From assembly GCA_015499995.1 (NCBI GenBank), contig JADNRV010000023.1, positions 186,001 to 250,000 of the forward strand: a DNA stretch of 64,000 nt, written 5' to 3'. The notes under the pieces are model-generated. The model was not told where the DNA came from and did no database searches. It saw only the letters and a list, made by a program, of their open reading frames with translations. Within the stretch, counting starts at the first letter, position 1; every line of letters begins with the position of its first letter. This stretch comes from Flammula alnicola. Taxonomy: Eukaryota; Basidiomycota; Agaricomycetes; Agaricales; Strophariaceae. The translations under genes were made by a program, and so were the position numbers. Below are positions 33,994 through 44,141 of the stretch, one piece after another.

Positions 33994-36171
33994 TTATTGC
34001 TTGTCATCATCATCATCAGAGCCAGTGTAGTCGTAGTCTTCCTCATCCTCCTCTTCTTCGGTTTCGCCCTCGTCCATTGATTCTTTGAGCTAGAAAGGAA
34101 AATGAGAAATGGTGTTGGTTCCGCGAGAACATAAAGTGGGAGAGGTTGGAAGGGAAAATTACCATCTCCACCAACTCGTGGCATTCGCTCAGATTGGCAT
34201 TGATGATACCTTGACCTTCCGGGATTGATCCATCCATACCAATGAAGCGGCCGTCTTTGCGCATCGAGTCAATCTGGAATAATGCAAGTTGATACTATTC
34301 AAGAATACATGAGTATTTGTTCAGATGCGTTGAGCATGTTGCACAGACGCACAGGATATAGATCACGAGCATTGAAAGGTCCGCCGTATTTCAACACTTC
34401 GTTTAGACATTTCTTCACCGTCGTGAGCTTGTTTGCCTTCAAGTCAGAATTGTTAAATGCGAGTAATGTCTAGGAGTGTCAAACGCTTTACTATGGGCAT
34501 AAGCTCCTCCGACACGGGCTCACTTGAAGAAAGTAAGCGGTATATGAGACCATAACATCGTCTAAGAAGATATAGAAGGACCTGTCGGGCGGAGATCAAT
34601 CAGCAGAAAAGACGACAAGAATAAAAACATACGTATTGTCCAGGCGGTCGATTCCCCTCCGAATCAACGAATTTACCATCGACTCTCATCCTGTCAATCT
34701 CCTGCAGACTGAGCGAGTAATTCCAGAGGTCTGTTTCTCGTAGACTCCATCGATGTGTCATGACCAGATTCTCCAACTCAAACCGGATCTCGCTGAGCCG
34801 GTCGTAGATAGGTTTCAGGGACGAGGCGACATTTTTCGAGTCTTCATTCGCCTTGATTTCTTGGGCAATTTCAAAGCATTCTTCGAGCAGGGAGGAACAG
34901 ATCGCTTGAGAAGAAGGTATGACTCCTCCTGGACCGAGGAATTTTCCATCCACTCGTGTCCTGATGTAGCGGACCGCGTCAAGAAATTAAGATTGAACGG
35001 TAGCCGGAGCGCAGTTGATCACACGATGAAAATAAATTTTAAAAAATGAGGAGGTCAGCAAGGATATTCCACGAACAGGAGGCCATGCTCCGATGACAAA
35101 CAACGGAAACAGACATGATGAAACGGGAGAGGTACTCAACGAATCGAGTCGGCGAAGCTCCTCTTGTAGGGGTTTCAAATCGGCTTTTTGAGAACCTCCC
35201 TTTGCAGCGAGGGCCACAAGCTGCCGTCGTATAGTCACCAGTTTCTGATGCACCGGAACAAGTTCCGGGGATAGAACTGCCAATGATTCTTGCAGTTGTT
35301 CCACGATAGCATCTGTGGATCAGGTCGACTAGTCAGAAGATCGCGTCCAAGAAGCGGAAAAAAGAGCACAGGCCATACCACATTCGTTCAGTTGTCGTTC
35401 AAGGAGCTTTGTTAGCGCTTTTGGGTGTTTAGGGTGTTCGCCGTCTTGTTGAACGATCTGCCGCAGTTCGGTAAGGCGCTTATGAAACGGAGCGAGATCC
35501 GTTTCGTTGTAGACAGCCGATTCATTCATATGATTGAGAATTTGCTGTTGAATGGGGAAAGTAGAGTAAGTACATTGGCAGAAAGAAAGGCATTATCGTC
35601 AGAGAACAACCCATGTTCCTTTCAGAATATGATCAGTTCCGTCTCTCGACGGTAAACCTGGCAGGATACACGGCGGGTGATTTGTGGAGGTATTTACTAA
35701 CCCGCATGGAGGCAATCTGGCAATACGTTGCGGGTGCGTCTCTGGTCTTTCCTATGGTGAGGTAGAACAGCGAAAGCAGACTGAAGACATCGGCAAGCGT
35801 CGTATCGAGCCTGTTATTATAGGCCGTGTTGTCGTCTCGGACACCGTTAAGCTTCGTGACTATGCCAGAGTGTGTCATTAATTACTTCATGGATATAGCG
35901 AGCCTCGGGTGGACGGACTTTGTTTTACGACAGCTTGGTAGAGCTGGTTAACATCTGAGGCCTTGATGAACTCGCCACGGTCTTTCTTGAGAGCTGTGAG
36001 TCTGTTTCGGATGCTGCGGGGAGAGATAGGTCAGAAGAGCTGTTGCGTAAGGTGATAGGGTCACCCATACTTGATAAGAGCCTCGAGGATAGGAAGTTCT
36101 ATTCATACATATTAGAGACGCGAGGAGGTTGGTTAGGGGATTTACAGACCTTCCTGGGGCACTGGCGCCAT
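33994..36171 (-). CDS. Cub1 / UPF0662-type protein (DUF2408)
   Basis: Yeast YPL260W/Cub1-type proteins are cytoplasmic and nuclear and have been linked to proteasome function and DNA damage tolerance. Read from ATG 36171 the short first exon is MAPVPQE. Exons then give ALIKIRNRLTALKKDRGEF, a helix-rich body, ETDLAPFHKRLTELRQIVQ, and LSPELVPVHQKLVTIRRQL. Two similar units end the protein: RMRVDGKFVDSEGNRPPGQ and MDGKFLGPGGVIPSSQAIC, then RKDGRFIGMDGSIPEGQGII. The tail is strongly acidic (EGETEEEEDEEDYDYTG then four Asp) with stop at 33994-33996. Eight or more exons. The D-G-K/R-F-x-G/D repeats are the basis for the call, which is from memory. Confidence 0.75.
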
Positions 36172-36418
36172 GATATATTTGAATAGAAAAGAGGAACAGC
36201 TTCAAGAGGGAGCCTGATTTGTAGCTCGGAATATGATAAATAATCTCAAGCTAACTTTGGATGGTATGTGCAAGAACGGACAAGTGACTCCATCGATCAC
36301 ATTCGGCACACTCTTTCCCACGCTTGCTAATCTAATCTCGACGCTGCTATAAATGAGCCCCTAAGTCACCCAGCATGCACGTAAACACCTCTTCCTCTCC
36401 ATCGCCTCCGCTCGCAAA
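36172..36418. promoter_or_regulatory. Divergent promoter region, Cub1-like / tropomyosin-like
   Basis: 247 bp between divergent start codons. A CTATAAAT TATA-like sequence lies near 36345, about 70 bp before the tropomyosin-like ATG. Confidence 0.4.
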
Positions 36419-36988
36419 ATGGAAAGGCTCAAGGGGGCGCGTATCTTTGGCAAACCCTGCCCTTGATTGGTATCACTGAGATTCCCTCTCATAGTTAAAC
36501 GAAGCTCGTCGCACCGCACTCGCAAATGCGTCGAAGAGGGCCGCGGAAGCAGAACAGACCGCAAAGACCAAGGAATCCGTGCTAAAGAAAAAGACCGAGG
36601 AAGCCGAAGAGTTGCAGAGACGAGTGGAGCTTACTCGCCAGTGCAATCGATTAATGAAGGGCTTGACCGCAACCTTGCAGAAGCTTGACGAAGCCCAGAA
36701 AAAGTACGTATAATATAGTCTTTCGCTGCCGTCATGATACAAGTAAACGCGTTTCGTGTTTCTTGTTTCATACAGACTTGTAGTTGCTACTGATAGAGCG
36801 GATCACCTCGATGCCAAAGTACTGGCGTTGCACGCAGAGGCCGACGCTTTCGAATCTAAATACCAGGTAAGCCTTGCTAATCCTCACTGTCAAAGCAAAC
36901 TGCACTCACCTCGGAAATTCTCTGTTAGAACTCGAAAAAGCAGCTTAATTTACTCATCACAGAGATGGATAGCCTAGCGATCAACTAA
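36419..36988 (+). CDS. Tropomyosin-like coiled-coil protein, divergent tandem paralogue
   Basis: A short, almost wholly alpha-helical protein of about 130 residues, with exons near 36419-36440, 36495-36703, 36776-36866 and 36929-36988. Heptads run through NASKRAAEAEQTAKTKESVL, EEAEELQRRVELTRQCN and ADHLDAKVLALHAEADAFES. The last of these aligns without gaps to AEHFERQVQRAEQERDAWEK of the downstream tropomyosin. Two introns fall at equivalent points and phases (after K in phase 2 and after KYQ/KYE in phase 0). The first junction is problematic: a GT donor at 36441 and the TAG acceptor at 36492-36494 do not keep frame unless the G-run at 36433-36437 is one base different, or a weaker acceptor at 36506 is used. 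It is either a real shorter tropomyosin, a decaying copy, or affected by an indel error. Confidence 0.65.
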
Positions 36989-37527
36989 TAATCTACCGTT
37001 CACTGCCACGAGCCACTTTCCAAATATTGTCCCTAGAGTTCACCCTTCAACAAAAATGTCCTAGATTGGACACTTCGCGAGAGGTCTAGCTAGATGACCA
37101 GACAAGAAGACTATCAATCGATCAACGTCAGCAACAAGGTCGGTGTGCGTGAATATCGCCGAATGGCTATGGCTGCGCATGAGTATGTAAATGATACCAT
37201 CGATCGATCCGAGGATTTCATAGATGGAATGATTGGGTATCTTCATGGAATACGCGCGTTAGCTCTAGTGGATAGTTATAACAAGGAGAAAGGTCCTCTG
37301 GCAAGGAGCTGGAAGAGTAGAAGTACGCGACATTCGACATGATGGTTAAGAAGAAGGATTGGATTGCCTTGGGATAATTCTGGGCGTGTCGGCACGTGCG
37401 ATAATCTAATCTCCGAACATAACTGCCCTTGTCCAAGCCAACCCTCCCTATTCCGTACTTGAATCAACACACAACACAGCATAGTCAGGCCAACCGCCAT
37501 CTCCTCTTACCCCATACCATCTACACA
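36989..37527. other. Intergenic between tandem tropomyosin-like genes
   Basis: About 540 bp without a convincing gene. CACGTG occurs at 37393-37398, about 130 bp before the tropomyosin start codon, and may be part of its promoter. Confidence 0.45.
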
Positions 37528-38266
37528 ATGACTGACAGAATCAGAGAGGTATGTATAATCTCACGACGCGAGTGGGCGACACGAACACGAACTGATTGAA
37601 CTCGACCAACCACTACTACCCATGATAACAGAAAATGTCCCAACTCCGCCTTGAGGCGGACGCCGCCGTCACCCGCGCTGAAGACGCAGAGGCGAAAGTA
37701 AAGAAGTACGAGCAGACGCTGCTCGAGAGGGAACAGGAGATTTCTTCACTCCAACATCGACTCGGCCTTCTCGACGAAGAGAACAGCAAAACTGAGGCGC
37801 AGTTGCTCCAATTCAAGAGCTCCAGCTTGGAAGGCGAGCAGAGTAAGACGACCTCTGAAAACTTGACGAGGAAGGTGCAGCTCCTGGAGGAAGAACTCGA
37901 TGCAGCGGAGAAGAATCTCAAGGAGACAGTAGAGAAGTTCGTATCCTCCCTCCAACACCCCTGTCCCCATTGTCTTTCGCGATTACGATGATTACTGACG
38001 TCTGAATCGCACTTTCCATCATGCCTATCCTCATCCATCAGATTGCGACAAGTTGATGTCAAGGCGGAGCATTTCGAGAGACAGGTGCAGCGCGCTGAAC
38101 AGGAGCGCGATGCTTGGGAGAAGAAATACGAAGTGCGCTATCTCAATCATCACCAGTTTTGCGTTTCCTTCCTCATTTTGATCCATTAACACAGGAATTG
38201 GAAGCCAAATACAAGAAGTCACAGCTAGAATTGGAGGAGTTGGAGAAGAGCATGCAAGATCTGTAA
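37528..38266 (+). CDS. TPM1: Tropomyosin
   Basis: Fungal tropomyosin polymerises along formin-nucleated actin cables and supports polarised growth and cytokinesis. Exons at 37528-37548, 37632-37936, 38042-38132 and 38195-38266 encode about 162 residues, the usual length of fungal Cdc8/Tpm1. MTDRIREKMSQLRLEADAA is typical of the N-terminus. It is followed by uninterrupted heptads such as KKYEQTLLEREQEISSLQHR and LTRKVQLLEEELDAAEKNLK, ending LELEELEKSMQDL. No breaks. Second in tandem after a shorter paralogue in the same orientation. Confidence 0.92.
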
Positions 38267-38674
38267 TCGGATTATATCGCGGAGTGGACCTTATCGACGA
38301 AACCGACAACAGCCAAGATTGCATCTCCTCCGATGTCGAGCGACTGGTTTGGACACTCCAAGTCTTAGTATACATTACTCTCCTTCTCTCCCTTTATCTA
38401 GTCAAGCCTTGGCGCCGTCTCTGTATACTCCTGGATCTAACTCTCATGAATGACATGACTACATTAATTCTTTAGCGCCATTGGCACTCGCAGAAATCGT
38501 CCGCTTGGAAAATTTGCTCGTTACGCCCGTGAATGATCCTACTATGATTCTTGAGATGGCGGGTTTATTCAAGCGTGCTGAAGGGTAACAATAGAACGGT
38601 GTTTCACAAGTTCGATCTACATAGAAATACACATTGTGTTCATGGTTGCATCGTAGATGCCATAGTTTACAGCC
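38267..38674. other. Convergent 3' flanks
   Basis: About 410 bp between the tropomyosin stop and the MsrB stop. No gene recognised. Confidence 0.4.
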
Positions 38675-39451
38675 TTACTTCTCGTCGTGGAACTTTAGCG
38701 ACACTGAATTCACGCAATGACGTTCATCAGCTGCAGGGTTAATTAAGAAGTACCGTCAGCTATGGTAGAAAGTGTCGATAAAAAGGCATGGCTACGAACT
38801 GGGAGTGGAGTAACCCTCCCCTTGGAAGACATGTCCAAGGTGACCACCACATGCAGTGCAAGTGATTTCAATCCGTTTCATGCCCCAGGAAATATCTTCA
38901 TGCCGGCTTACCGCACCTGGAATGGCTGATCGAAAGGCACGGTGGTCAGTTTCCTGCGCAGAGTCCGGGGCTGGCGGAACAGCGCCTTCTGCTTACCGTC
39001 AAAGAACGCAGGCCAGCCGCACCCACTCTGTTGAAATAATTTGATGAATCAGATTTAGAGAGAGTACGGATTTGATGGAATATGCGTACATTAAATTTGG
39101 TGGTGCTCTTGTACAACGGGATACCACAGGCTGCGCAGGAGTACACCCCCGGGTCGGAGTGCTTGTCGTACTCTCCTGTTCCGGCGCGTTCGGTGCCTTT
39201 CTCGCGGAGAATTCTGAACTGCAAGGGCAGAAGATTTCATTAGACAATTCTGTCGAGGAAAGACAGGGCCGTACGGCACCCATACACACCTGTTCTGGGG
39301 AGAGAATAGCCCTCCACTCGGAGTCGGATTTCTTGATGGTCGACATCGTTCTTGGTCTTGAGATGTGATTCAGAGTTGTTGGTGTGATTCGACTGTTCCT
39401 TGAGGTTAATATACGGGTTACACGCTTTGAGGCGATGCTGTTTCTCAGCAT
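38675..39451 (-). CDS. Peptide-methionine (R)-S-oxide reductase (MsrB)
   Basis: Reduces methionine-R-sulfoxide in proteins, an oxidative-damage repair enzyme. Start chosen at 39451 ([15 protein letters not shown]), which gives a Ser/Arg-rich, acid-free presequence expected of mitochondrial import; a Met 15 nt upstream overlaps a CACGTG. A later Met at [11 protein letters not shown] would give a cytosolic form. Exons then read [65 protein letters not shown] and, in a last short exon, [13 protein letters not shown]. The CxxC pairs bind zinc, and Cys in RHCVNS is the catalytic residue. The penultimate intron has a GTTCGT donor. Stop at 38675-38677. Confidence 0.9.
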
Positions 39452-39750
39452 ATACACGTGTGGCAAACCACTGAATAGCGTCAGCGTAACTCGGAGGCGG
39501 TGGTTATTATCATCTCAATAATACCACTGATGTCAGCAGCGGAAACTTCTGTGTTCCGACACGTGACTCAGTTATAATTAGAAGCGCTCAATCGACTGCA
39601 CAGAAGAAAATGAGCGAGACGGCTGGAAATCACATCCATTTTGGTATCGAGGACCATCAAGAATATCCAAGCATACAACATCGATGTCGCCCGGCGAGTA
39701 GTACAGCGCTCGGAACTTCCCAATTTTAAATCCTCGACGTCCACTAAATG

Positions 39751-40893
39751 CTAAGATGCTGAGGAGAGTGGTGTCTTGTCGATGGCCGTTCGTCGGAAAC
39801 TGGACTTGTCCTGCATCGAATCTATTGCGGGCTTTATCAGCAACCGAATAGTGTTTTGGATCCTTCGGCCGCTTACCGTTGTTGGATTTATACTCCATGA
39901 TGGTAGACGGCGGGAGGTTGAGTACCTTCCGCAGTGTATCCCTGTTTTTAGCACAGTTAGGTGATGAAACCGGTTTTTCATTTCGGGAAAGCCCACCGTA
40001 TTTGTTCTCTGAGCTTCGGATCTCCATCCACCTTGTTCCACACAGTCACAATATCTTCGCTCTGCCTCACGCTTATTGTACACCCACAAATCTCCGGCCA
40101 CTCTGTAGAGGTCTCACTGCCGTCCTCTGACTTTGTCACAACGGGGACAGTCGATTTTCCCTTGGGGCTACCGTCTTGTTTGCTGCGACAATCGTCAAAT
40201 TGGTCGCCAATGATGGCCATTACAAGGTCTTCCCAAAAGCGATCGGCGATGCCTTTTTTGAGGCGGATGATCCACTTCCCGCCTTGGAGATTCAGAGGGT
40301 CCTCCCATACAGGTCTGCGGATACCGGTATGAAAGAGAAGGTAGTCTGTCGTCGGTTGTAACGATGATGGAGGTGAGAGATGTGTCCAAAGGGACCAGAA
40401 CGACTCAACCTGCAAGAAATATTTTAGCGCCAACCGGCGGGCATAAAAAAGAAGCACGGCGTACGGAGCTAAAGGCGGCTATCTTCTTGATACCCTCTTC
40501 ATAACTGATAATTTTATTACCAGGTGCGCGTTGTTGTCGAAACCAAAATACCCATCTAAAAGATACAAGTTCAAGAAGGATGCGATCGTTGACACGGAAT
40601 TGAATACGAACATACGTGTTTCTTAGCGGATGCACCTGTGTTGCTGTAGCTGATGGGGGTGTAGAAGTCGCTGCAGGATCTTTGGACGCTGCAGGCTGGG
40701 ATGTATTTACAGTAGTTGAGAAATGTTTGGAACTAGGGATGCGTGAGCGGGGCGCTGTTGGGGGTAATGGAGCGGGCTGTGAGGTTGCTGCTGCCGTTGC
40801 AGCTGTTGGCTGTGTCGCCGTTGTCGTGGTTGCTGTCTGTGAGCTGTTTGCAAGAAAGCGGGATGAGGAGTGGTTGGAGAAGTAGTTTGCCAT
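39751..40893 (-). CDS. eIF4E-family cap-binding protein (class II / 4EHP-like)
   Basis: Predicted to bind the mRNA 5' cap. After a low-complexity Thr/Ala/Gln-rich N-terminus (MANYFSNHSSSRFLANSSQT), the exons give VESFWSLWTHLSPPSSL, TTDYLLFHTGIRRPVWEDP, GGKWIIRLKKGIADRFWEDL and VMAIIGDQF, all core eIF4E segments. The WEDPxNxxGGKWIIRLKKG form resembles eIF4E2/4EHP more than canonical eIF4E1. The cap-sandwiching Trp residues appear present, one in VWEDP. The C-terminal helix region includes IVTVWNKVDGDPKLREQI. Stop at 39751-39753. A class II protein could be a translational repressor; that is an inference. Start codon is only 105 bp from the divergent Kei1 start. Confidence 0.85.
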
Positions 40894-40998
40894 GATACAA
40901 TGGTTGTGCAGTGAGGGAGTGGTAAAACGAAAAAGAGAAATATTAGTGTTACATAAGCCACGCTCCTCTTCTTCCTTCCCTCTGCATATGATCCTCCC
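40894..40998. promoter_or_regulatory. 105-bp bidirectional promoter, eIF4E-like / KEI1
   Basis: Only 105 bp separate two divergent start codons, so both 5' UTRs and promoters must overlap. A T/C-rich tract (CTCCTCTTCTTCCTTCCCTC) precedes KEI1. No TATA box is evident. Confidence 0.55.
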
Positions 40999-42167
40999 AT
41001 GAAGCTCACGCTACGCCCCGAATGGCGCCTGTGGCCGCTCACTTCCTTCCTCGGCCTCCTTGACCTCAAGACAGGCGTCACAATAGCTCTCTTGTTCGCG
41101 GTGGGTTCAATAACTGTCTCGCTAATGTTTGCCTTCCTCATTTCCAAAATCAGCTTCTCAACAAGGTCGCAGGCGTGTACGGCCTCATCGCTGTTCTGAC
41201 CGGGGCCGGAGGCTCCTTTGCTCAACTAAGTCTCTACATATACTCGGTTCTCGCGTTGGTCGCCCTGGCTTGGGGCCTGCGTGTAGTACAAGATGCACGT
41301 CAATTCATTGTCATGCTGTTCACGTCAGCTTACGACTAGGTACTAGGAGGACCCCAAGAAGACATTCTACTTCGCTCATTTGTTCTTCGCCGATCACATA
41401 TTCTCTACTTCGTGGACAGTGTTCTTCGCCCTCGTCTGGTGGTTGTGGACGCCCCATGATGGACGTCAACAAGCCAACTCTGCTGCGCAACAGGCTATGA
41501 TGGAGAAGGGCAATTCAAGTGCACCTCACCTCACCCCAGAAGAACGCAAGATCGCTGCTATGGCTATCTGGAACCACGAAAAAGGACTAGCCGCGGCTGT
41601 TATTATCGTCGCATGGATATTCAAGGTCCGTTGATCCATCCAATAGCCCATGAACTCTAATCTTACCTGCATCAGATCTACTTTGCACTCCTCATCTACT
41701 CGTACGCCATGCACCTGCGGAAAGGGTCTTACAGATCTTTACCTTTCTCGCGATCCGCCTACGTAGCCTCAAATGTCGCTTCGCACAACGCATATGATGC
41801 TCTCGCGGACGAAGAAGACGAAGAGATTGAAGACTTTTACCGCGTCCCCCTTCGTACACCTCCAGCGTCGGGTCATCGACGGGGCAACAGCTCTAATAAC
41901 GGTGCATCTGTCTCTAGCTTCGCCGACTTTGTCAGTGCCCCTGGCCGGACACCCCGTAAAAAAGGCTTCGGGAGTGTTAGCCTGGCTAAGGACAGAGGTA
42001 TTGAGGAGGAAGATGTGTTATTCGACGAAGACGATACGACATACGCTGCATCGACTTCGTCTCGTGCACACTCCAAGCTGGGGACAGATAGCAGCACTAC
42101 CGCTAACTCCGATGAAGAGCGGGCAGTTGGTGGCTACGGGTCTGATACTGGGAAGGGGAGGAGATAG
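40999..42167 (+). CDS. KEI1: Inositolphosphorylceramide synthase regulatory subunit Kei1
   Basis: Golgi membrane subunit required with Aur1 for inositolphosphorylceramide synthesis, in complex sphingolipid biogenesis. ATG 40999 starts MKLTLRPEWRLWPLTSFLGL, with membrane helices LDLKTGVTIALLFA, VAGVYGLIAVLTGAGGSF and LYIYSVLALVALAWGLRVV. Another follows near TSWTVFFALVWWLW. The fourth region (KIYFALLIYSYAMHLRKG) precedes a cytosolic tail rich in Ser and acidic residues. The topology of four helices and the FALLIYSYA segment fit the Kei1 family. About five exons. The tail is longer than in yeast and probably regulatory. Confidence 0.82.
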
Positions 42168-42759
42168 GAACGGCAGACGACTAGGATTCATGGTAATGCT
42201 TTGTATGGGACACTACACGCTGCCACTTGTTACACTCAATATCCACCCATTCCTTTCATTCCCTTTCGCTGTACACAACTTAGCAGCGCTTGTTTCCCTT
42301 AATTAGATCTTTGGAGGTTGTATCTAATCATACGTACATTTCGAAAGCGGTATTCACAATTCATTATTTAAATAATCGTGATTCGCGCACCTTGAACACC
42401 CCGCGTTGTCAACGGAGATGTAGCAGATGACTTCCTTGAGCTTGTACTTGGATATCTTCGGCTCCGTTAGTGCCTAAGGTTTGAAATCTGCAAATCACCG
42501 GGAATAATGGCAATATAATTCAAGTACATCAACTTCATAATATCAAGGTCACTGCGACGGCGGAATAATAAAATCTTTTTCAAGAGCAGGTGAACAACAG
42601 TAGTAAGAAAGGCAAGGAAAGGAAAAAGAAAAGAAAGAAAACTCGTAGAATGTGATGTCGGGTTGGACACAGAAAACTGAACCATCTTTTCCTACAATCT
42701 TAGGGCGTGTAGCAAGCCAATATTTGGGAGTGGGGGATATGATTGACACTGGTATATGA
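42168..42759. other. Convergent 3' flanks
   Basis: About 590 bp between the KEI1 and TMEM14-like stop codons. No convincing gene. Moderately A-rich runs near 42595-42650 could belong to the transcript end of the TMEM14-like gene. Confidence 0.4.
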
Positions 42760-43261
42760 CTAATGGTTTCTGAGATTGTACACGGTCGTCCCGTAGTAGA
42801 GCCCAGCGCCTGCTGAAGTGAGGGCCAAGACGACTGGTACAGGACCTTTTGCAACTCGTGGAAGGGATGAAAGAAGCAGGATAGCGGATGCACCTATCCA
42901 TTGCACATGTTAACTCGTTAGAAACTGTGTATTTGGACAGAACATATATGAGATTCCCATGCTCACCAAGAGCGGCCTCCAGTCCATTAGGAGTACCCTT
43001 ACGAATGCTGTCTGCACTCCAAAGGTAAAGCAAGCCGACACTAGTAAGGTAATGAATAAAATGATAATTTAGAAGGCATGGTTTTTAACGCACCCAACAC
43101 CAGCGACCAACGAAGGTATAGAACGCGTTCTTGCAAAACCGGTCACACCACCCACGATGCAAAGACTTCCCATGACATATGCGGGATAAGCAGACTGTGG
43201 GGTTGCAGGATTGAAGGCATAAGTTCTATTTTTCTGGAAATAAGTGGGAGATACAAACCAT
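42760..43261 (-). CDS. TMEM14-family small membrane protein
   Basis: Small inner-membrane-type protein; vertebrate TMEM14C is mitochondrial and involved in heme synthesis, but the fungal role is not established. The exons give YAFNPATPQSAYPAYVMGSL, CIVGGVTGFARTRSIPSLVAG, VGLLYLWSADSIRKGTPNGLE, ASAILLSSLPRVAKGPVPVV and LTSAGAGLYYGTTVYNLRN. These are the hallmark Gly-rich helices and basic loops, with GGVTGFARTRSIPSLVAG especially characteristic. About 110 residues in four exons. The likely start is an ATG at 43259-43261 immediately followed by an intron (donor GTTTGT), so the first exon would code only Met. Stop at 42760. Confidence 0.8.
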
Positions 43262-44141
43262 ATTGAAAGTAGATTCTAGCAGAGAGACAGAGAAAAGTGT
43301 AGGTGGGACTCCAGGTACTATGGGAAGTGGAATGGGAAAGACAGGACCTAGAGCGACTCTGGTCTCGCGCCGTCTCCACGCGTTCCCCGCATAAATACAG
43401 GGCCGGCACGGCTGCGGCTATTTCCCCACATGTTCCGTATTGGGACCGCCGGCCGCGGCTGGTAAGCAACCTCTCACTCGCACAGGCACTTGCCATTGCA
43501 GGTTGCTACTGCTACAGGTAGCCTCAAACAATGCTTCTTGCAGGGAACGACTTTTAGTCTGACAGGACGTTCGAGTCATTGGCGTCTGCTCTGGTACTAT
43601 TACTGTCCTTCTGATTTCTAGCAGTCTGACTACATGGCTTTCGAGTGATTGTACCGTTGGACGAGAAATTATCTGAGAAGGCTCGAGATGCAGCCCAAGT
43701 GAGTTACTGGACCTGCCAATTAGCCAACTACGAGGAGATTTCGAGGCTGGGAAGATAGCTTATCCAGGTGCGCTCAAATAGTATGAAACAATCATTATCA
43801 CCATGATGGCAGGCAACAGGAAGGAGTGTTGTTGGCATAATCTCAAGAGATTAAGCAACATGGTAAAGGATTCTGGTCACGAGTGGCATTTGGAATTTTG
43901 TCGTGTATCTGAAATCATGTTCAAGGCCTTTTAGATCAACAAACTCTCCAGTTCTTAGTTGAAGGAAAGCCTTGGCCCTATTATTTACTGGATATAACAA
44001 GCAGACCCTAATTCAGTGGTAGGAATTCGTGAATAAAAGTTTCAAATGTTATTACAGCCTGACTTACTGATGTTGATAAGCAGCGACAAGATGTACATTC
44101 CCCACCAACAGATACTTTCGAAAAGAAGAGGACGCAAGCAT
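43262..44141. other. Intergenic
   Basis: About 880 bp holding the promoter of the TMEM14-like gene and the 3' flank of the Ipi3 gene. No reading frame is convincing. Confidence 0.4.
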
